From Lachnospiraceae bacterium (GTDB lineage Bacteria > Bacillota > Clostridia > Lachnospirales > Lachnospiraceae): a stretch of DNA of 34,671 nucleotides. How positions within the stretch are numbered: the first letter of the stretch is position 1; every line of letters starts with the position of its first letter. Position numbers and translations under genes: made by a program. Below, one piece after another: positions 21,258 through 29,558 of the stretch. The notes under the pieces were generated by a model, which worked only from the letters and a program-made list of their open reading frames with translations, was not told the origin of the DNA and made no database searches. The stretch covers positions 1 to 34,671 of the forward strand of contig JAQUXP010000005.1 of the NCBI GenBank assembly GCA_028692395.1, in the 5' to 3' direction.

Positions 21258-22546
21258 AAAAGGTGGCGCATCCGCCGAAGCTGGAGCGAAAAAAGCGCGT
21301 CGCTGCCTATGCCCGCGTATCCAGCGGCAAGGACGCAATGCTGCACTCGCTCTCATCGCAGGTCGCGTATTATAGCTCATTGATACAGAAGCACGGCGAC
21401 TGGGAATACGCCGGTGTGTACGCTGATGAGGCGATGACCGGCACCAAGGAATGCCGCGACGAGTTTCAAAGGCTGCTTGCTGACTGCCGCACCGGACGCA
21501 TTGATCTGATACTTACCAAGTCCATCTCCCGCTTCGCTCGAAACACGGTTACTCTGCTGGAAACTGTGCGTGAGCTGAAACTGCTGGAGGTGGACGTTTT
21601 TTTTGAGGAACAGAACATCCACACCATAAGCGCCGAGGGCGAGCTGATGATGACTATTCTCGCGTCCTACGCGCAGGAGGAAAGTCTATCCGCAAGCGAA
21701 AATCAGAAATGGCGCATCAAGCGAAACTTCGAGGCCGGAAAACCGTGGGACTGCACGATTCTTGGATACCGGGCAAAGGATGGGGTTTTCGAGATCGTGC
21801 CGGAAGAAGCGGAAACAGTGCGGCGTGTTTTTAAGTGGTATCTTGAGGGGCTGGGCAGACAGGCGATCGCCAATCGGCTCAACGAGCTTGGCATTCCTAC
21901 GCGATTAGAAAAGACATGGCACCAGGGTACCATCAGCAAGATGCTCCGAAATGAGATATACGCCGGTGACCTGCTATTGCAAAAGACTTTCCGCACCGAC
22001 CATCTGACGAAGCAGACGAGGATAAACCACGGCGAGCTTCCCATGTACCATGTTCAGGATGCACATGAACCTATCATTGACCGGGTGACCTTTGAGGCGG
22101 TGCAGCAGGAGCTTGCCAGACGAGCAGATAGCGTTCAGGTAAAGCCCGGCACGGCTACGGCGTTCACCGGCAAAATACGCTGCGGCATCTGCGGGAAGAA
22201 TTACCGCCGCAAGACTACGCGTACCGGTATCACGTGGGCCTGCGCCACCTACAACACCAATGGAAAAAAATACTGTGCTTCCAAGCAGATACCGGAAGAA
22301 ACGCTGAAATCCGTGACCGCCGAGGCGCTCGGCTGCGATTTCTTCGACGAGGACGCATTTGCAGAGCGTATTACCTTTATAACCGCGCTGCCTAACAACA
22401 CGCTTGAGTTTAGCTTTACGGATGGGCATTCGGGAAAAGCCGTATGGCAAGACCGCTCACGCTCCGAGAGCTGGACGGAGGAAATGCGGCAGGCAGCGGC
22501 AGAGAAAACTAGGAAAAGGAGTGAAAAGAAATGTCAAGAGCAGTAA
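21242..22546 (+). CDS. Large serine recombinase 1
   Basis: 434 residues. The resolvase catalytic domain begins VAAYARVSSGKD, with the nucleophilic serine in the RVS motif near residue 27. Conserved SISRFARNTVTLLETVRELK and YAQEESLSASENQKWRI follow. A recombinase DNA-binding domain lies at about 170-300 (RRVFKWYLEGLGRQAIANRLNELGIPT...WHQGTISKMLRNEIYAGDLLLQ), then a zinc ribbon (IRCGICGKNYRRK...W.CATY...KKYCASKQI). Unlike recombinase 2 it lacks a long C-terminal coiled coil. It acts by concerted double-strand cleavage and strand rotation at att sites. It overlaps recombinase 2 by 16 bases, and both are probably needed. Confidence 0.96.
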   Translation: MPKTIKKVAHPPKLERKKRVAAYARVSSGKDAMLHSLSSQVAYYSSLIQKHGDWEYAGVYADEAMTGTKECRDEFQRLLADCRTGRIDLILTKSISRFARNTVTLLETVRELKLLEVDVFFEEQNIHTISAEGELMMTILASYAQEESLSASENQKWRIKRNFEAGKPWDCTILGYRAKDGVFEIVPEEAETVRRVFKWYLEGLGRQAIANRLNELGIPTRLEKTWHQGTISKMLRNEIYAGDLLLQKTFRTDHLTKQTRINHGELPMYHVQDAHEPIIDRVTFEAVQQELARRADSVQVKPGTATAFTGKIRCGICGKNYRRKTTRTGITWACATYNTNGKKYCASKQIPEETLKSVTAEALGCDFFDEDAFAERITFITALPNNTLEFSFTDGHSGKAVWQDRSRSESWTEEMRQAAAEKTRKRSEKKCQEQ

Positions 22547-24114
22547 CAATGATACCGGCCACCAAGAACCGTTTTACAGCTCTGCCGACGGCTTCGGTGG
22601 CGAGACGCAAGGTGGCTGGCTACGCCCGCGTTTCTACGGACAGTGAGGAACAGCAGACCAGCTACGAGGCGCAGGTGGATTACTACACCCACTACATTCA
22701 ATCACGCGAGGATTGGGAGTTCGTCGGTGTCTATACCGATGAGGGAATTTCAGCGACTAATACCAAGCACCGCGACGGCTTCAAACAGATGGTCAAGGAC
22801 GCGCTTGCCGGGAAGATTGACCTCATCGTCACAAAATCGGTCAGCCGATTTGCCCGCAACACGGTAGACAGCCTCACAACAGTCCGGAAGCTCAAGGAAC
22901 ACGGCACGGAGATCTATTTTGAAAAGGAAAACATTTTCACCTTCGACAGCAAGGGCGAGCTGCTCATCACGATAATGTCCTCACTGGCGCAAGAGGAAAG
23001 CCGGAGCATTTCCGAGAACGTCACATGGGGTCAGCGGAAGCGGTTTGCAGACGGCAAGGTCAGTATGCCGTACAAGCAGTTCCTCGGCTATGAAAAAGGA
23101 GAGGACGGTACGCCCGTGATAAACGAAGAAGAAGCCGCCATTGTCCGACTCATCTATAAACTTTTCCTTGAGGGAAAGACGCCTGCTGGGATTTGCCGGT
23201 ACTTGGAGCAACAGGGCATTCCGACGCCGTCCGGCAAGCAGAAATGGAGCCAGACCACAGTCGACAGCATCCTCTCAAACGAAAAATACAAGGGCGACGC
23301 ACTTCTGCAGAAGAAGTTCACGACCGACTTTCTCACAAAAAAGATGAAGGTCAACGAGGGCGAGGTACCGCAGTATTATGTGGAGCACAGCCACGACGCC
23401 ATTATCGAGCCGTTGGAATGGGACATGGTGCAGGCAGAGATTACCCGGCGCAGGTCGCTCGGCAGAGCTTACAGCGGCAACAGTGTGTTCTCGTCGAAGC
23501 TGGTATGCGGCGATTGTGGTAGCTTCTTCGGTCAAAAGGTATGGCACTCCAACGACCCATACCGCAAGGTGATATGGCGGTGCAACAGCAAGTTCAAGGG
23601 CGAAACGAAATGCGGCACACCTCATCTTGACACGGAAACCATACAGCAGAAGTTCCTGATTGCCTACAATCGCCTGATGACAGACCGCGATAGCGTTATC
23701 TCCGACTGTGTCTCAATGCAGCAGGTTCTTTCCAACACATCGGCACTGGATGCAGAGCTCGATAGTCTGAACGAGGAAATCACGGTGGTGTCGGAGCTGG
23801 TCAAGACCTGCGTTAGGGATAACGCTTCCACAGCGCAGTCGCAGGACGAATACACCAAGAAGTACAACGGGCTGCTTGCCCGCTACGAGAAAGCGATGGC
23901 ACGGCTTGCGGAGGTAACCGCAGAAAAAGAACGGAAACATGACCAAAACCGGGAGCTTCGGCTTTTCATTGAGGAATTAAAGAAACAGCCCCTCGTCCTC
24001 GAAGAATGGGACGAAAGGCTGTGGATTGCGATTCTCGACTGGGCGACAGTATTTCGGGATGGCAGGATCGCGTTCAAATTCAAAAGCGGCAGAGAGATTG
24101 AGGTGGAGCGTTGA
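22531..24114 (+). CDS. Large serine recombinase 2
   Basis: 527 residues, AAAGGAG-type site before ATG 22531. The catalytic domain has GYARVSTDSEEQQTS (Ser in the RVS motif), TKSVSRFARNTVDSL and LAQEESRSISENVTWG. The recombinase domain shows LEQQGIPTPSGKQKWSQTTVDSILSNEKYKGDALLQK, and the zinc ribbon LVCGDCGSFFG...WRCNSKFK..TKCGTPHL. A long coiled coil follows (LDAELDSLNEEI..., ARYEKAMARLAEVTAEKERK), typical for control of integration versus excision. The C-terminal 44 codons have a diverged second copy at 29559-29693, beyond the ars operon. The gene ends 46 bases before the arsR promoter. Confidence 0.97.
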   Translation: MSRAVTMIPATKNRFTALPTASVARRKVAGYARVSTDSEEQQTSYEAQVDYYTHYIQSREDWEFVGVYTDEGISATNTKHRDGFKQMVKDALAGKIDLIVTKSVSRFARNTVDSLTTVRKLKEHGTEIYFEKENIFTFDSKGELLITIMSSLAQEESRSISENVTWGQRKRFADGKVSMPYKQFLGYEKGEDGTPVINEEEAAIVRLIYKLFLEGKTPAGICRYLEQQGIPTPSGKQKWSQTTVDSILSNEKYKGDALLQKKFTTDFLTKKMKVNEGEVPQYYVEHSHDAIIEPLEWDMVQAEITRRRSLGRAYSGNSVFSSKLVCGDCGSFFGQKVWHSNDPYRKVIWRCNSKFKGETKCGTPHLDTETIQQKFLIAYNRLMTDRDSVISDCVSMQQVLSNTSALDAELDSLNEEITVVSELVKTCVRDNASTAQSQDEYTKKYNGLLARYEKAMARLAEVTAEKERKHDQNRELRLFIEELKKQPLVLEEWDERLWIAILDWATVFRDGRIAFKFKSGREIEVER

Positions 24115-24160
24115 GTGCTCCACCTTTTGGGGAAGTCATAGAAAAGTTACATTTTACATA

Positions 24161-24208
24161 TTGACAAATCTCGATTTGGTGCATATAATAATATCGAAGT
24201 TAATCGAT
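24161..24208 (+). promoter_or_regulatory. arsR promoter with overlapping ArsR operator
   Basis: Consensus TTGACA (24161-24166), 17-base spacer, TATAAT (24184-24189). Immediately downstream, ATCGA-N6-TCGAT (24193-24208) has the geometry of ArsR-family operators (compare ATCAA-N6-TTGAT). Repressor there would block initiation until As(III) binds. Confidence 0.85.
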
Positions 24209-24221
24209 GTGAGGTGATGAA

Positions 24222-24530
24222 ATGGCTTCAACATACGAAATGAATGCGCGGATTTTTAAGGCTTTCTGCGATGAAAACCGGCTGCGGATTTTGGAGCTTC
24301 TGCGAAGTGGTGAAAAATGCGCTTGCAAACTACTGGAGGATTTGAACATTCAGCAATCAACCCTGTCCCATCACATGAAGATATTGTGCGATGCGGGCGT
24401 TGTGACGGGCCGCAAGGAGGGCAAATGGACGCACTATTCCATTGACCCGGAAGGCAGCGAACAGGCGCAGGAAGTGCTGCGTCAGATATTAACAGTCAAC
24501 GGCAACGAACAAGATGGTTGCTGCAAATAA
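24222..24530 (+). CDS. arsR: ArsR-family arsenic-responsive repressor
   Basis: 102 residues starting at ATG 24222 after GAGGTGATGAA. A winged-helix pattern: AFCDENRLRILELLRSGEKCACKLLEDLNIQQSTLSHHMKILCDAGVVTGRKEGKWTHYSI, shown here only as family landmarks around the recognition helix QSTLSHHMKIL. Cys33 and Cys35 lie in the helix equivalent to the metal-sensing ELCVCDL site of classic ArsR. Two more cysteines (100-101) end the protein and may complete an S3 arsenite site, as in some ArsR types. It represses its own operon from the overlapping operator, and arsenite binding releases it. Confidence 0.94.
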   Translation: MASTYEMNARIFKAFCDENRLRILELLRSGEKCACKLLEDLNIQQSTLSHHMKILCDAGVVTGRKEGKWTHYSIDPEGSEQAQEVLRQILTVNGNEQDGCCK

Positions 24531-24534
24531 TGAA

Positions 24535-24562
24535 AGGCCACGTTTGAGGTCGTGGCTTTTCA
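24535..24562 (+). terminator. Hairpin between arsR and the permease gene
   Basis: GCCACG (24537-24542) pairs with CGTGGC (24551-24556), followed by TTTTC. It probably partly terminates transcription, giving more arsR message than downstream message. Confidence 0.65.
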
Positions 24563-24616
24563 AAAGCCCTATAAATCGACAGTTTTCCATTTATCCATTT
24601 AATAAGGAGTAATCAT

Positions 24617-25630
24617 ATGCAAGTGCTAAAGGCAATTTGGGACTTCTTTCAAAATCAAATCCTTGGTATGAAGTGGCTCAATGAGGTGATCGGCTCGGGC
24701 CTGTCTGCGTTGGGGCTGGACATTTCAAACCGCTGGATCGGAAGCATTCAGTTTTTCATTTATGATGTAATCAAAATCGTTGTTCTGCTGTGCTTCCTCA
24801 TTTTCCTTATCAGCTATATTCAAAGCTACTTCCCACCAGAGCGCAGCAAAAAGATACTCGGACGCTTTCACGGCATTGGGGCGAATACCATCGCGGCGCT
24901 TCTCGGTACGGTGACGCCGTTCTGCTCCTGTTCGTCCATCCCGCTGTTTATCGGCTTTACCAGCGCGGGGCTGCCGCTGGGAGTAACATTCTCGTTCCTC
25001 ATTTCCTCTCCGATGGTAGACCTCGGCTCCCTGTTGCTGCTTATGAGCATCTTCGGCTGGAAGATCGCCATTATCTACGTCGTATTCGGCCTTGTCATCG
25101 CTGTCGCTGGCGGTACGCTGATTGAAAAGCTGCACATGGAAAAGCACGTCGAGAGCTTTATCCTTGCCGCTGGCAGCGTGGATATTGAGTCGCCCGATTT
25201 GACGAAAAAAGACCGGCTCGTTTACGCGAAAGAACAAATGCTTTCCACCTTCAAAAAAGTCTTTCCGTACATTCTCGTTGGCGTGGGCATCGGCGCGGTC
25301 ATTCACAACTGGATACCCGAAGCGTGGATCGCGGCTGTGCTTGGCAGCAGCAATCCCTTTGGTGTGGTGCTGGCAACGCTGATTGGCGTTCCCATGTATG
25401 CGGATATTTTTGGCACGATCCCTATTGCGGAGGCGCTGTTCGCCAAGGGCGCTTTGCTGGGCAGCATCCTGTCTTTTATGATGGCGGTCACGACACTGTC
25501 CCTGCCCTCCATCATCATGCTCCGCAAGGCTGTGAAACCAAAGCTGTTGGGACTGTTTATCGGCATCTGTACGGTTGGCATTATTATCGTCGGCTATCTG
25601 TTCAACGCGATACAACCATTCATCGTTTAG
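24617..25630 (+). CDS. arsP: ArsP-like permease (UPF0718 family), probable organoarsenical exporter
   Basis: 337 residues, AAGGAGT before ATG 24617. About eight membrane helices in two halves. The diagnostic GTVTPFCSCSSIPLFIGF holds Cys103 and Cys105, and TPFCSCSSIP is the family signature. The second half contains IGVPMYADIFGTIPIAEAL. ArsP proteins export trivalent organoarsenicals such as methylarsenite and roxarsone(III), and related permeases exist in heavy-metal loci. The place directly after arsR supports an arsenic role, but the substrate is inferred. It may alternatively serve another thiol-reactive metalloid. Confidence 0.85.
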   Translation: MQVLKAIWDFFQNQILGMKWLNEVIGSGLSALGLDISNRWIGSIQFFIYDVIKIVVLLCFLIFLISYIQSYFPPERSKKILGRFHGIGANTIAALLGTVTPFCSCSSIPLFIGFTSAGLPLGVTFSFLISSPMVDLGSLLLLMSIFGWKIAIIYVVFGLVIAVAGGTLIEKLHMEKHVESFILAAGSVDIESPDLTKKDRLVYAKEQMLSTFKKVFPYILVGVGIGAVIHNWIPEAWIAAVLGSSNPFGVVLATLIGVPMYADIFGTIPIAEALFAKGALLGSILSFMMAVTTLSLPSIIMLRKAVKPKLLGLFIGICTVGIIIVGYLFNAIQPFIV

Positions 25631-25643
25631 GAGGAAGTAGACT

Positions 25644-26441
25644 ATGGCTAAAACTTGGTATCCCGTAATTGACTATGCTTCTTGTATAGAGTGCGGGACT
25701 TGCGTAAATTTCTGCCCCCATCATGTTTATGATAAGGCCAAAGCCCCGTCCCCGGCGGTAACTGACACCATGAGTTGTGTAGATCATTGTCACGGCTGCG
25801 GCAAAAAATGTCCCGTCGGCGCAATTACCTATGTGGGGGAAGACACGGGCTGGACACCGCCCAATGGGAAGGCACAGGAAGCGGAAGCGCCCTGTTGCTG
25901 TGGCGGTGATGCAAAAGAAGAAAACTTATGCTCCTGCGGCGCAGACAGCTCCGGCAAAAAAGTGTCCATTGAATATCTGTATCTCGACCTCAACACCTGT
26001 GACCGCTGCATCGGTACGGATGCGGTGCTGGAGGAAGTCGTGGTTGCGCTCACCCCCGCGTTTGAGCTGGCAGGGTATGCTGTGAAATATAACAAGGTGG
26101 AAATAACCTCGGCTGATGTGGCGGCACAATACCGTTTCTTGTCCTCTCCGACCATCCGTGTGAATGGGCTGGATATTTGCGAGAGCGTTGCCGAGTCAAA
26201 CTGCGGCTGCTGCGGCGAGATCAGCGGAACAGATGTTGACTGTCGTGTTTTTGAATACGAGGGCAAATCCTATGAAGTGCCGCCCAAAGCGATGCTGGCC
26301 GAGTCCATTCTCAAAGCGGCGTTTGGTGAAAACTGCGGTTGCTCCTGCGGATACTATGAGCTGCCCGAAAACTTGAAACGCTTTTTTGATGGAAAGGCGG
26401 CGAAAACACCTCAATGCTCCTGTGGAGGTAACTGTCGGTGA
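25644..26441 (+). CDS. Ferredoxin-DUF2703 fusion protein, arsenic-operon redox protein
   Basis: 265 residues, AGGAGG before ATG 25644. Residues 1 to about 75 form a bacterial-type ferredoxin domain. One canonical cluster (C14, C17, C20, C24 followed by P) is seen, plus a second set, C45-x3-C49-x2-C52-x3-C56-P, with unusual spacing. A linker with CCCGGD and CSCG follows. From about 110 comes a DUF2703-like domain (EYLYLDLNTCDRCIGTDAVLEEV, a CxxC in a thioredoxin-like first helix; SSPTIRVNGLDI; CGCCGE). The end has two more Cys clusters (CGCSCGYYE, CSCGGNC). About 30 cysteines allow electron transfer together with metalloid binding. In ars operons of anaerobes such genes accompany thioredoxins, but I know of no proven function. 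Confidence 0.8.
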   Translation: MAKTWYPVIDYASCIECGTCVNFCPHHVYDKAKAPSPAVTDTMSCVDHCHGCGKKCPVGAITYVGEDTGWTPPNGKAQEAEAPCCCGGDAKEENLCSCGADSSGKKVSIEYLYLDLNTCDRCIGTDAVLEEVVVALTPAFELAGYAVKYNKVEITSADVAAQYRFLSSPTIRVNGLDICESVAESNCGCCGEISGTDVDCRVFEYEGKSYEVPPKAMLAESILKAAFGENCGCSCGYYELPENLKRFFDGKAAKTPQCSCGGNCR

Positions 26442-27007
26442 AAAGCAAGCTCGTTAAAATCATTGTTCCGCTCTGCGTCGTGTTGGTGATCGGCGGGATA
26501 TGGGTATTTAAGAACGCGGAAGATAAAGCGGATGATCCTGCCGCAACGCTTCCCCCCGTAATCAGCGAGGATCGCGTCCAACCGCTGAATGACACGGATT
26601 TTCTCTTGAAATCGGATGTCATCGACTTGGATGCGCTGACCGCATACGGTCTGCCGCTGATTATCGACTTCGGCTCCGATTCCTGTATTCCCTGTAAGGA
26701 AATGGCCCCCGTTCTTGAAACAATGAACGCGGAAATGCAGGGGCTGGCAATTATCAAGTTTGTGGATGTGTGGGTAAATACCAGCGCAGCCAACGATTTT
26801 CCGGTACAGGTTATCCCCACGCAGGTCATTATAAACGCTGACGGTACACCCTATGTTCCAAGCGAAAGCATGGAGGAGTCCGGCATTAAGTTTTCCATGT
26901 ACACCTATAAGGACACGGGCGAACACGCCTTTACCACGCATCAAGGCGGGATGACGGAAGAACAAATGCGGGCCATTCTTACGGATATGGGGGTGGCAAG
27001 CGAGTGA
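26438..27007 (+). CDS. Membrane-anchored thioredoxin-like protein
   Basis: 189 residues starting at GTG 26438, overlapping the previous stop. An N-terminal hydrophobic anchor (about residues 6-24, VKIIVPLCVVLVIGGIWVF) is followed by a thioredoxin fold outside the membrane. LPLIIDFGSDSCIPCKEMAPVLE carries the active CIPC (C83, C86), and the cis-proline region is VQVIPTQVIINADG. It probably receives electrons from the CcdA-type protein encoded next and reduces extracytoplasmic thiols or arsenic-sulfur species. Start and stop overlap both neighbours. Confidence 0.88.
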   Translation: MKSKLVKIIVPLCVVLVIGGIWVFKNAEDKADDPAATLPPVISEDRVQPLNDTDFLLKSDVIDLDALTAYGLPLIIDFGSDSCIPCKEMAPVLETMNAEMQGLAIIKFVDVWVNTSAANDFPVQVIPTQVIINADGTPYVPSESMEESGIKFSMYTYKDTGEHAFTTHQGGMTEEQMRAILTDMGVASE

Positions 27008-27693
27008 CAGAGCTTCTCGACCATCTATCTACTCTCATTCAGTCGAGCGGATGGCTGGCTCCGCTGCTGGCGCTTCTGGCCGGAGTGCTGACTTCTTTCA
27101 CGCCCTGCTCCTTGTCAAGCATTCCGGTGGTAATCGGCTATGTGGGCGGTACGGGCCAGAAGGATACCAAAAGAGCGTTCCGGCTGTCGCTGACCTTTGC
27201 GGCTGGTGCGGCTGTCACTTTCACGGTATTGGGCGTTATCGCTTCTTTGGCTGGGCGACTTATGGGAAACGGAGCAACATGGTGGTATATTGTTCTTGGC
27301 GTCCTAATGGTATTGATGGCCTTGCAGACATGGGGTATATTTGAAATTATCCCCTCCAGCTATCTCATTTCAAAAAACACAAAGCGGGGGTATGTGGGCG
27401 CATTTATTGCCGGAATACTTGGCGGCGTGTTTTCTTCCCCCTGCTCAACGCCTGTACTGATCGCGCTGCTGGCGATTGTCGCGGGTAAGGGCAGCATCCT
27501 GTGAGGCATCCTTTTGCTTCTGCTCTACTCCATCGGACACGGTATCCTTGCCATTGTCGCGGGAACATCCATCGGCTTTGTAGAAAAACTGTCAGCAAGC
27601 GACAAGTACGGCAGGGCCAGCACCGTTTTGAAAATCGTCATGGGCGCGCTTATTCTGCTCATTGGCTTTTATTTGTTCTATCTTGGCTTTTAA
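27004..27693 (+). pseudogene. ccdA-like thiol-electron transporter interrupted by in-frame TGA
   Basis: The gene starts at GTG 27004, overlapping the thioredoxin gene. Translation gives LAPLLALLAGVLTSFTPCSLSSIPVVIGYVGG and a second FSSPCSTPVL site; the paired Cys in TM helices are the electron-passing residues of CcdA/DsbD. At 27502-27504 a TGA interrupts the reading. Without any shift the frame continues GILLLLLYSIGHGILAIVAG...LILLIGFYLFYLGF to TAA 27691-27693. Related proteins generally have an aromatic residue, often Trp, here, so TGG to TGA is the simplest explanation. The truncated 166-residue product would lose the last two helices. Readthrough, or UGA read as Trp, is possible but unsupported. 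No selenocysteine element is evident and the position is not normally Cys. Confidence 0.85.
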
Positions 27694-27720
27694 TAAAAAT
27701 CAATAAGGGAGATTACGATT

Positions 27721-28077
27721 ATGGGACTGTTCGGTAAGAAAAACAAAGAAAAAGAGGAAACTACCTCCTGCTGCTGTGGTGGAAACTGTGACGCTGAAAG
27801 CATGGCTAAGGCTGAAACCGCGAAAGCTGCTGGTGCAAGCGTGAAAATCCTCGGAAGCGGCTGCGCCAAGTGCAACGCGCTGGAGGCCGCCACAAGAGAG
27901 GCTTTGGGAAAGCTGGGCATGGATACCGCCATCGACCATGTGACCGACTTCTCGCAAATCGCCGCCTATGGCGTGATGACCACGCCCGCGCTGGTTGTGG
28001 ACGGTAAGGTAGTATCTTTTGGTAAAGTCCTCAAAACAGACGAAGTGGTAAAGGTATTGCAAAAAGTTAGGGGGTAA
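27721..28077 (+). CDS. Small redox-active thioredoxin with Cys-rich N terminus
   Basis: 118 residues, AGGGAG before ATG 27721. A charged start is followed by CCCGGNC (C17-C19, C23), like the CCCGGD and CSCGGNC motifs of the ferredoxin-DUF2703 protein. The small thioredoxin domain has the VKILGSGCAKCNALEAATRE active site (C48, C51) and GVMTTPALVVDGKVVSFGKV with the cis-proline. It belongs to the TM0996/MTH895-like family and is cytoplasmic. It probably delivers electrons to ArsC or to the Fd-DUF2703 protein. The shared Cys motif suggests common metal or arsenite binding. Confidence 0.9.
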   Translation: MGLFGKKNKEKEETTSCCCGGNCDAESMAKAETAKAAGASVKILGSGCAKCNALEAATREALGKLGMDTAIDHVTDFSQIAAYGVMTTPALVVDGKVVSFGKVLKTDEVVKVLQKVRG

Positions 28078-28081
28078 TGCT

Positions 28082-29128
28082 ATGTCAAAGGAGGCAAAGC
28101 CCGGTATCGGCTTCTTTGAACGGTATCTGACAATATGGGTCATTGTGTGCATGGCCGTGGGCGTTTTGATCGGTAAGTTTTTTCCGGTTATCCCGACGTT
28201 TCTCGGACGGTTTGAATACGCCAATGTGTCGATCCCCGTCGCCATCCTCATTTGGCTGATGATTTATCCGATGATGCTCAAGGTGGATTTCCAGAGCATC
28301 AAAGATGTGGGGAAAAATCCGAAAGGCTTATTTGTAACATGGATAACAAACTGGCTTATCAAGCCGTTTACCATGTTTGGTATCGCATGGTTTTTCTTCT
28401 ATGTGGTGTTCAAGGCGCTTATTCCGGCGGAGCTTGCCCGTGACTATCTCTCCGGCGCTGTTCTGCTGGGAGCTGCACCTTGTACCGCTATGGTGTTCGT
28501 ATGGAGCCATCTGACAAAGGGAAATCCCGCCTACACTGTGGTACAGGTAGCGACCAACGACCTTATCATTCTTGTGGCCTTTACCCCCATTGTGGCGTTT
28601 CTGCTGGGCGTGAGTGGCGTAATAATTCCGTGGGATACGCTGATCCTCTCGGTAGTGCTGTTTGTGGTGATACCTCTTGCGGGTGGAATTATGACCCGTT
28701 CCGTCATAACGAAGAAGCGCGGCGTAGACTATTTTCAAAACGGCTTTATCCCGAAGTTTGGAAATGTTACCACTATCGGGCTGTTGCTGACGCTGGTAAT
28801 CATCTTTTCGTTTCAGGGCAATGTCATCTTGGAAAATCCGCTCCATATCGTTCTGATTGCTGTCCCTCTCATTATTCAGACTTTCTTGATTTTCTTCATC
28901 GCATATCTCGCAAGCAAGGCGCTAAAACTGCCGCATGATATAGCGGCTCCGGCTGGAATGATCGGCGCGTCCAACTTCTTTGAGCTGGCCGTTGCCGTGG
29001 CGATTTCTCTATTTGGAACACAAAGCCCTGTGGCGCTCGCAACCATTGTCGGAGGCTTAGTCGAAGTGCCAGTCATGCTGACGCTGGTGAAAATCGCAAA
29101 CAGAACAAAGGGGTGGTTTCCTGCATGA
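28082..29128 (+). CDS. acr3: Acr3-family arsenite efflux transporter
   Basis: 348 residues, ten membrane helices, starting at ATG 28082. The essential cysteine is in VLLGAAPCTAMVFVWSHLT (C134), corresponding to the conserved Cys of Acr3 proteins. LKVDFQSIKDVGKNPKG and the late GMIGASNFFELAVAVAISLFG, with its conserved Glu, are further family marks. It exports As(OH)3 using the proton gradient. It overlaps arsC by the ATGA junction. Length is typical and no damage is seen. Confidence 0.96.
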   Translation: MSKEAKPGIGFFERYLTIWVIVCMAVGVLIGKFFPVIPTFLGRFEYANVSIPVAILIWLMIYPMMLKVDFQSIKDVGKNPKGLFVTWITNWLIKPFTMFGIAWFFFYVVFKALIPAELARDYLSGAVLLGAAPCTAMVFVWSHLTKGNPAYTVVQVATNDLIILVAFTPIVAFLLGVSGVIIPWDTLILSVVLFVVIPLAGGIMTRSVITKKRGVDYFQNGFIPKFGNVTTIGLLLTLVIIFSFQGNVILENPLHIVLIAVPLIIQTFLIFFIAYLASKALKLPHDIAAPAGMIGASNFFELAVAVAISLFGTQSPVALATIVGGLVEVPVMLTLVKIANRTKGWFPA

Positions 29129-29535
29129 GTAAACCGAAAGTTGCATTTATCTGCGTCCATAATTCCTGCCGCAGCCAAATCGCGGAGGCGTTGGGGAAAC
29201 ATCTGGCGTCCGATGTGTTTGAGAGCTATTCAGCGGGAACAGAAACAAAAGACTGTATCAACCCCGTTGCTGTGCGCTTGGTGAAACAAATCTATGGCAT
29301 TGATATGGAATTGTCGCAGCACCCAAAACTGCTGGCGGATATTCCGCCCGTGGATGTGGTTGTCACGATGGGCTGTAATGTGGAGTGCCCCTATCTGCCC
29401 TGCAAGCACCGGGAGGATTGGGGGCTTGATGACCCGACGGGAAAAGGTGATGATGCATTTATCATAACAGTACATAAAATATCTGAGAAAGTTAACGGTT
29501 TTGCGGAGCTGCTAATTGAGCACACTTTGTGTTAA
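29125..29535 (+). CDS. arsC: Thioredoxin-coupled arsenate reductase (ArsC, LMW-phosphatase type)
   Basis: 136 residues. ATG 29125 overlaps the acr3 stop; a longer frame from 29113 lies inside acr3. P-loop CVHNSCRSQ (C10, R16) is the CX5R arsenate-binding site, TMGCNVECPYLPC (C84, C88, C93) supplies the resolving cysteines and EDWGLDDPTG the catalytic aspartate. It reduces arsenate to arsenite by a Cys relay regenerated by thioredoxin, and two thioredoxin genes lie in the same operon. The family's Bacillus-type layout is conserved, so activity is likely. Confidence 0.96.
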   Translation: MSKPKVAFICVHNSCRSQIAEALGKHLASDVFESYSAGTETKDCINPVAVRLVKQIYGIDMELSQHPKLLADIPPVDVVVTMGCNVECPYLPCKHREDWGLDDPTGKGDDAFIITVHKISEKVNGFAELLIEHTLC

Positions 29536-29558
29536 GAATTCTCTTGCGGCTGCACTAA

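Noticed and set aside
27502-27504. Selenocysteine at the TGA in the ccdA-like gene
   Set aside because: No hairpin of the bacterial SECIS type is evident directly behind the TGA, and homologues do not have Cys at this place; a nonsense change is simpler.
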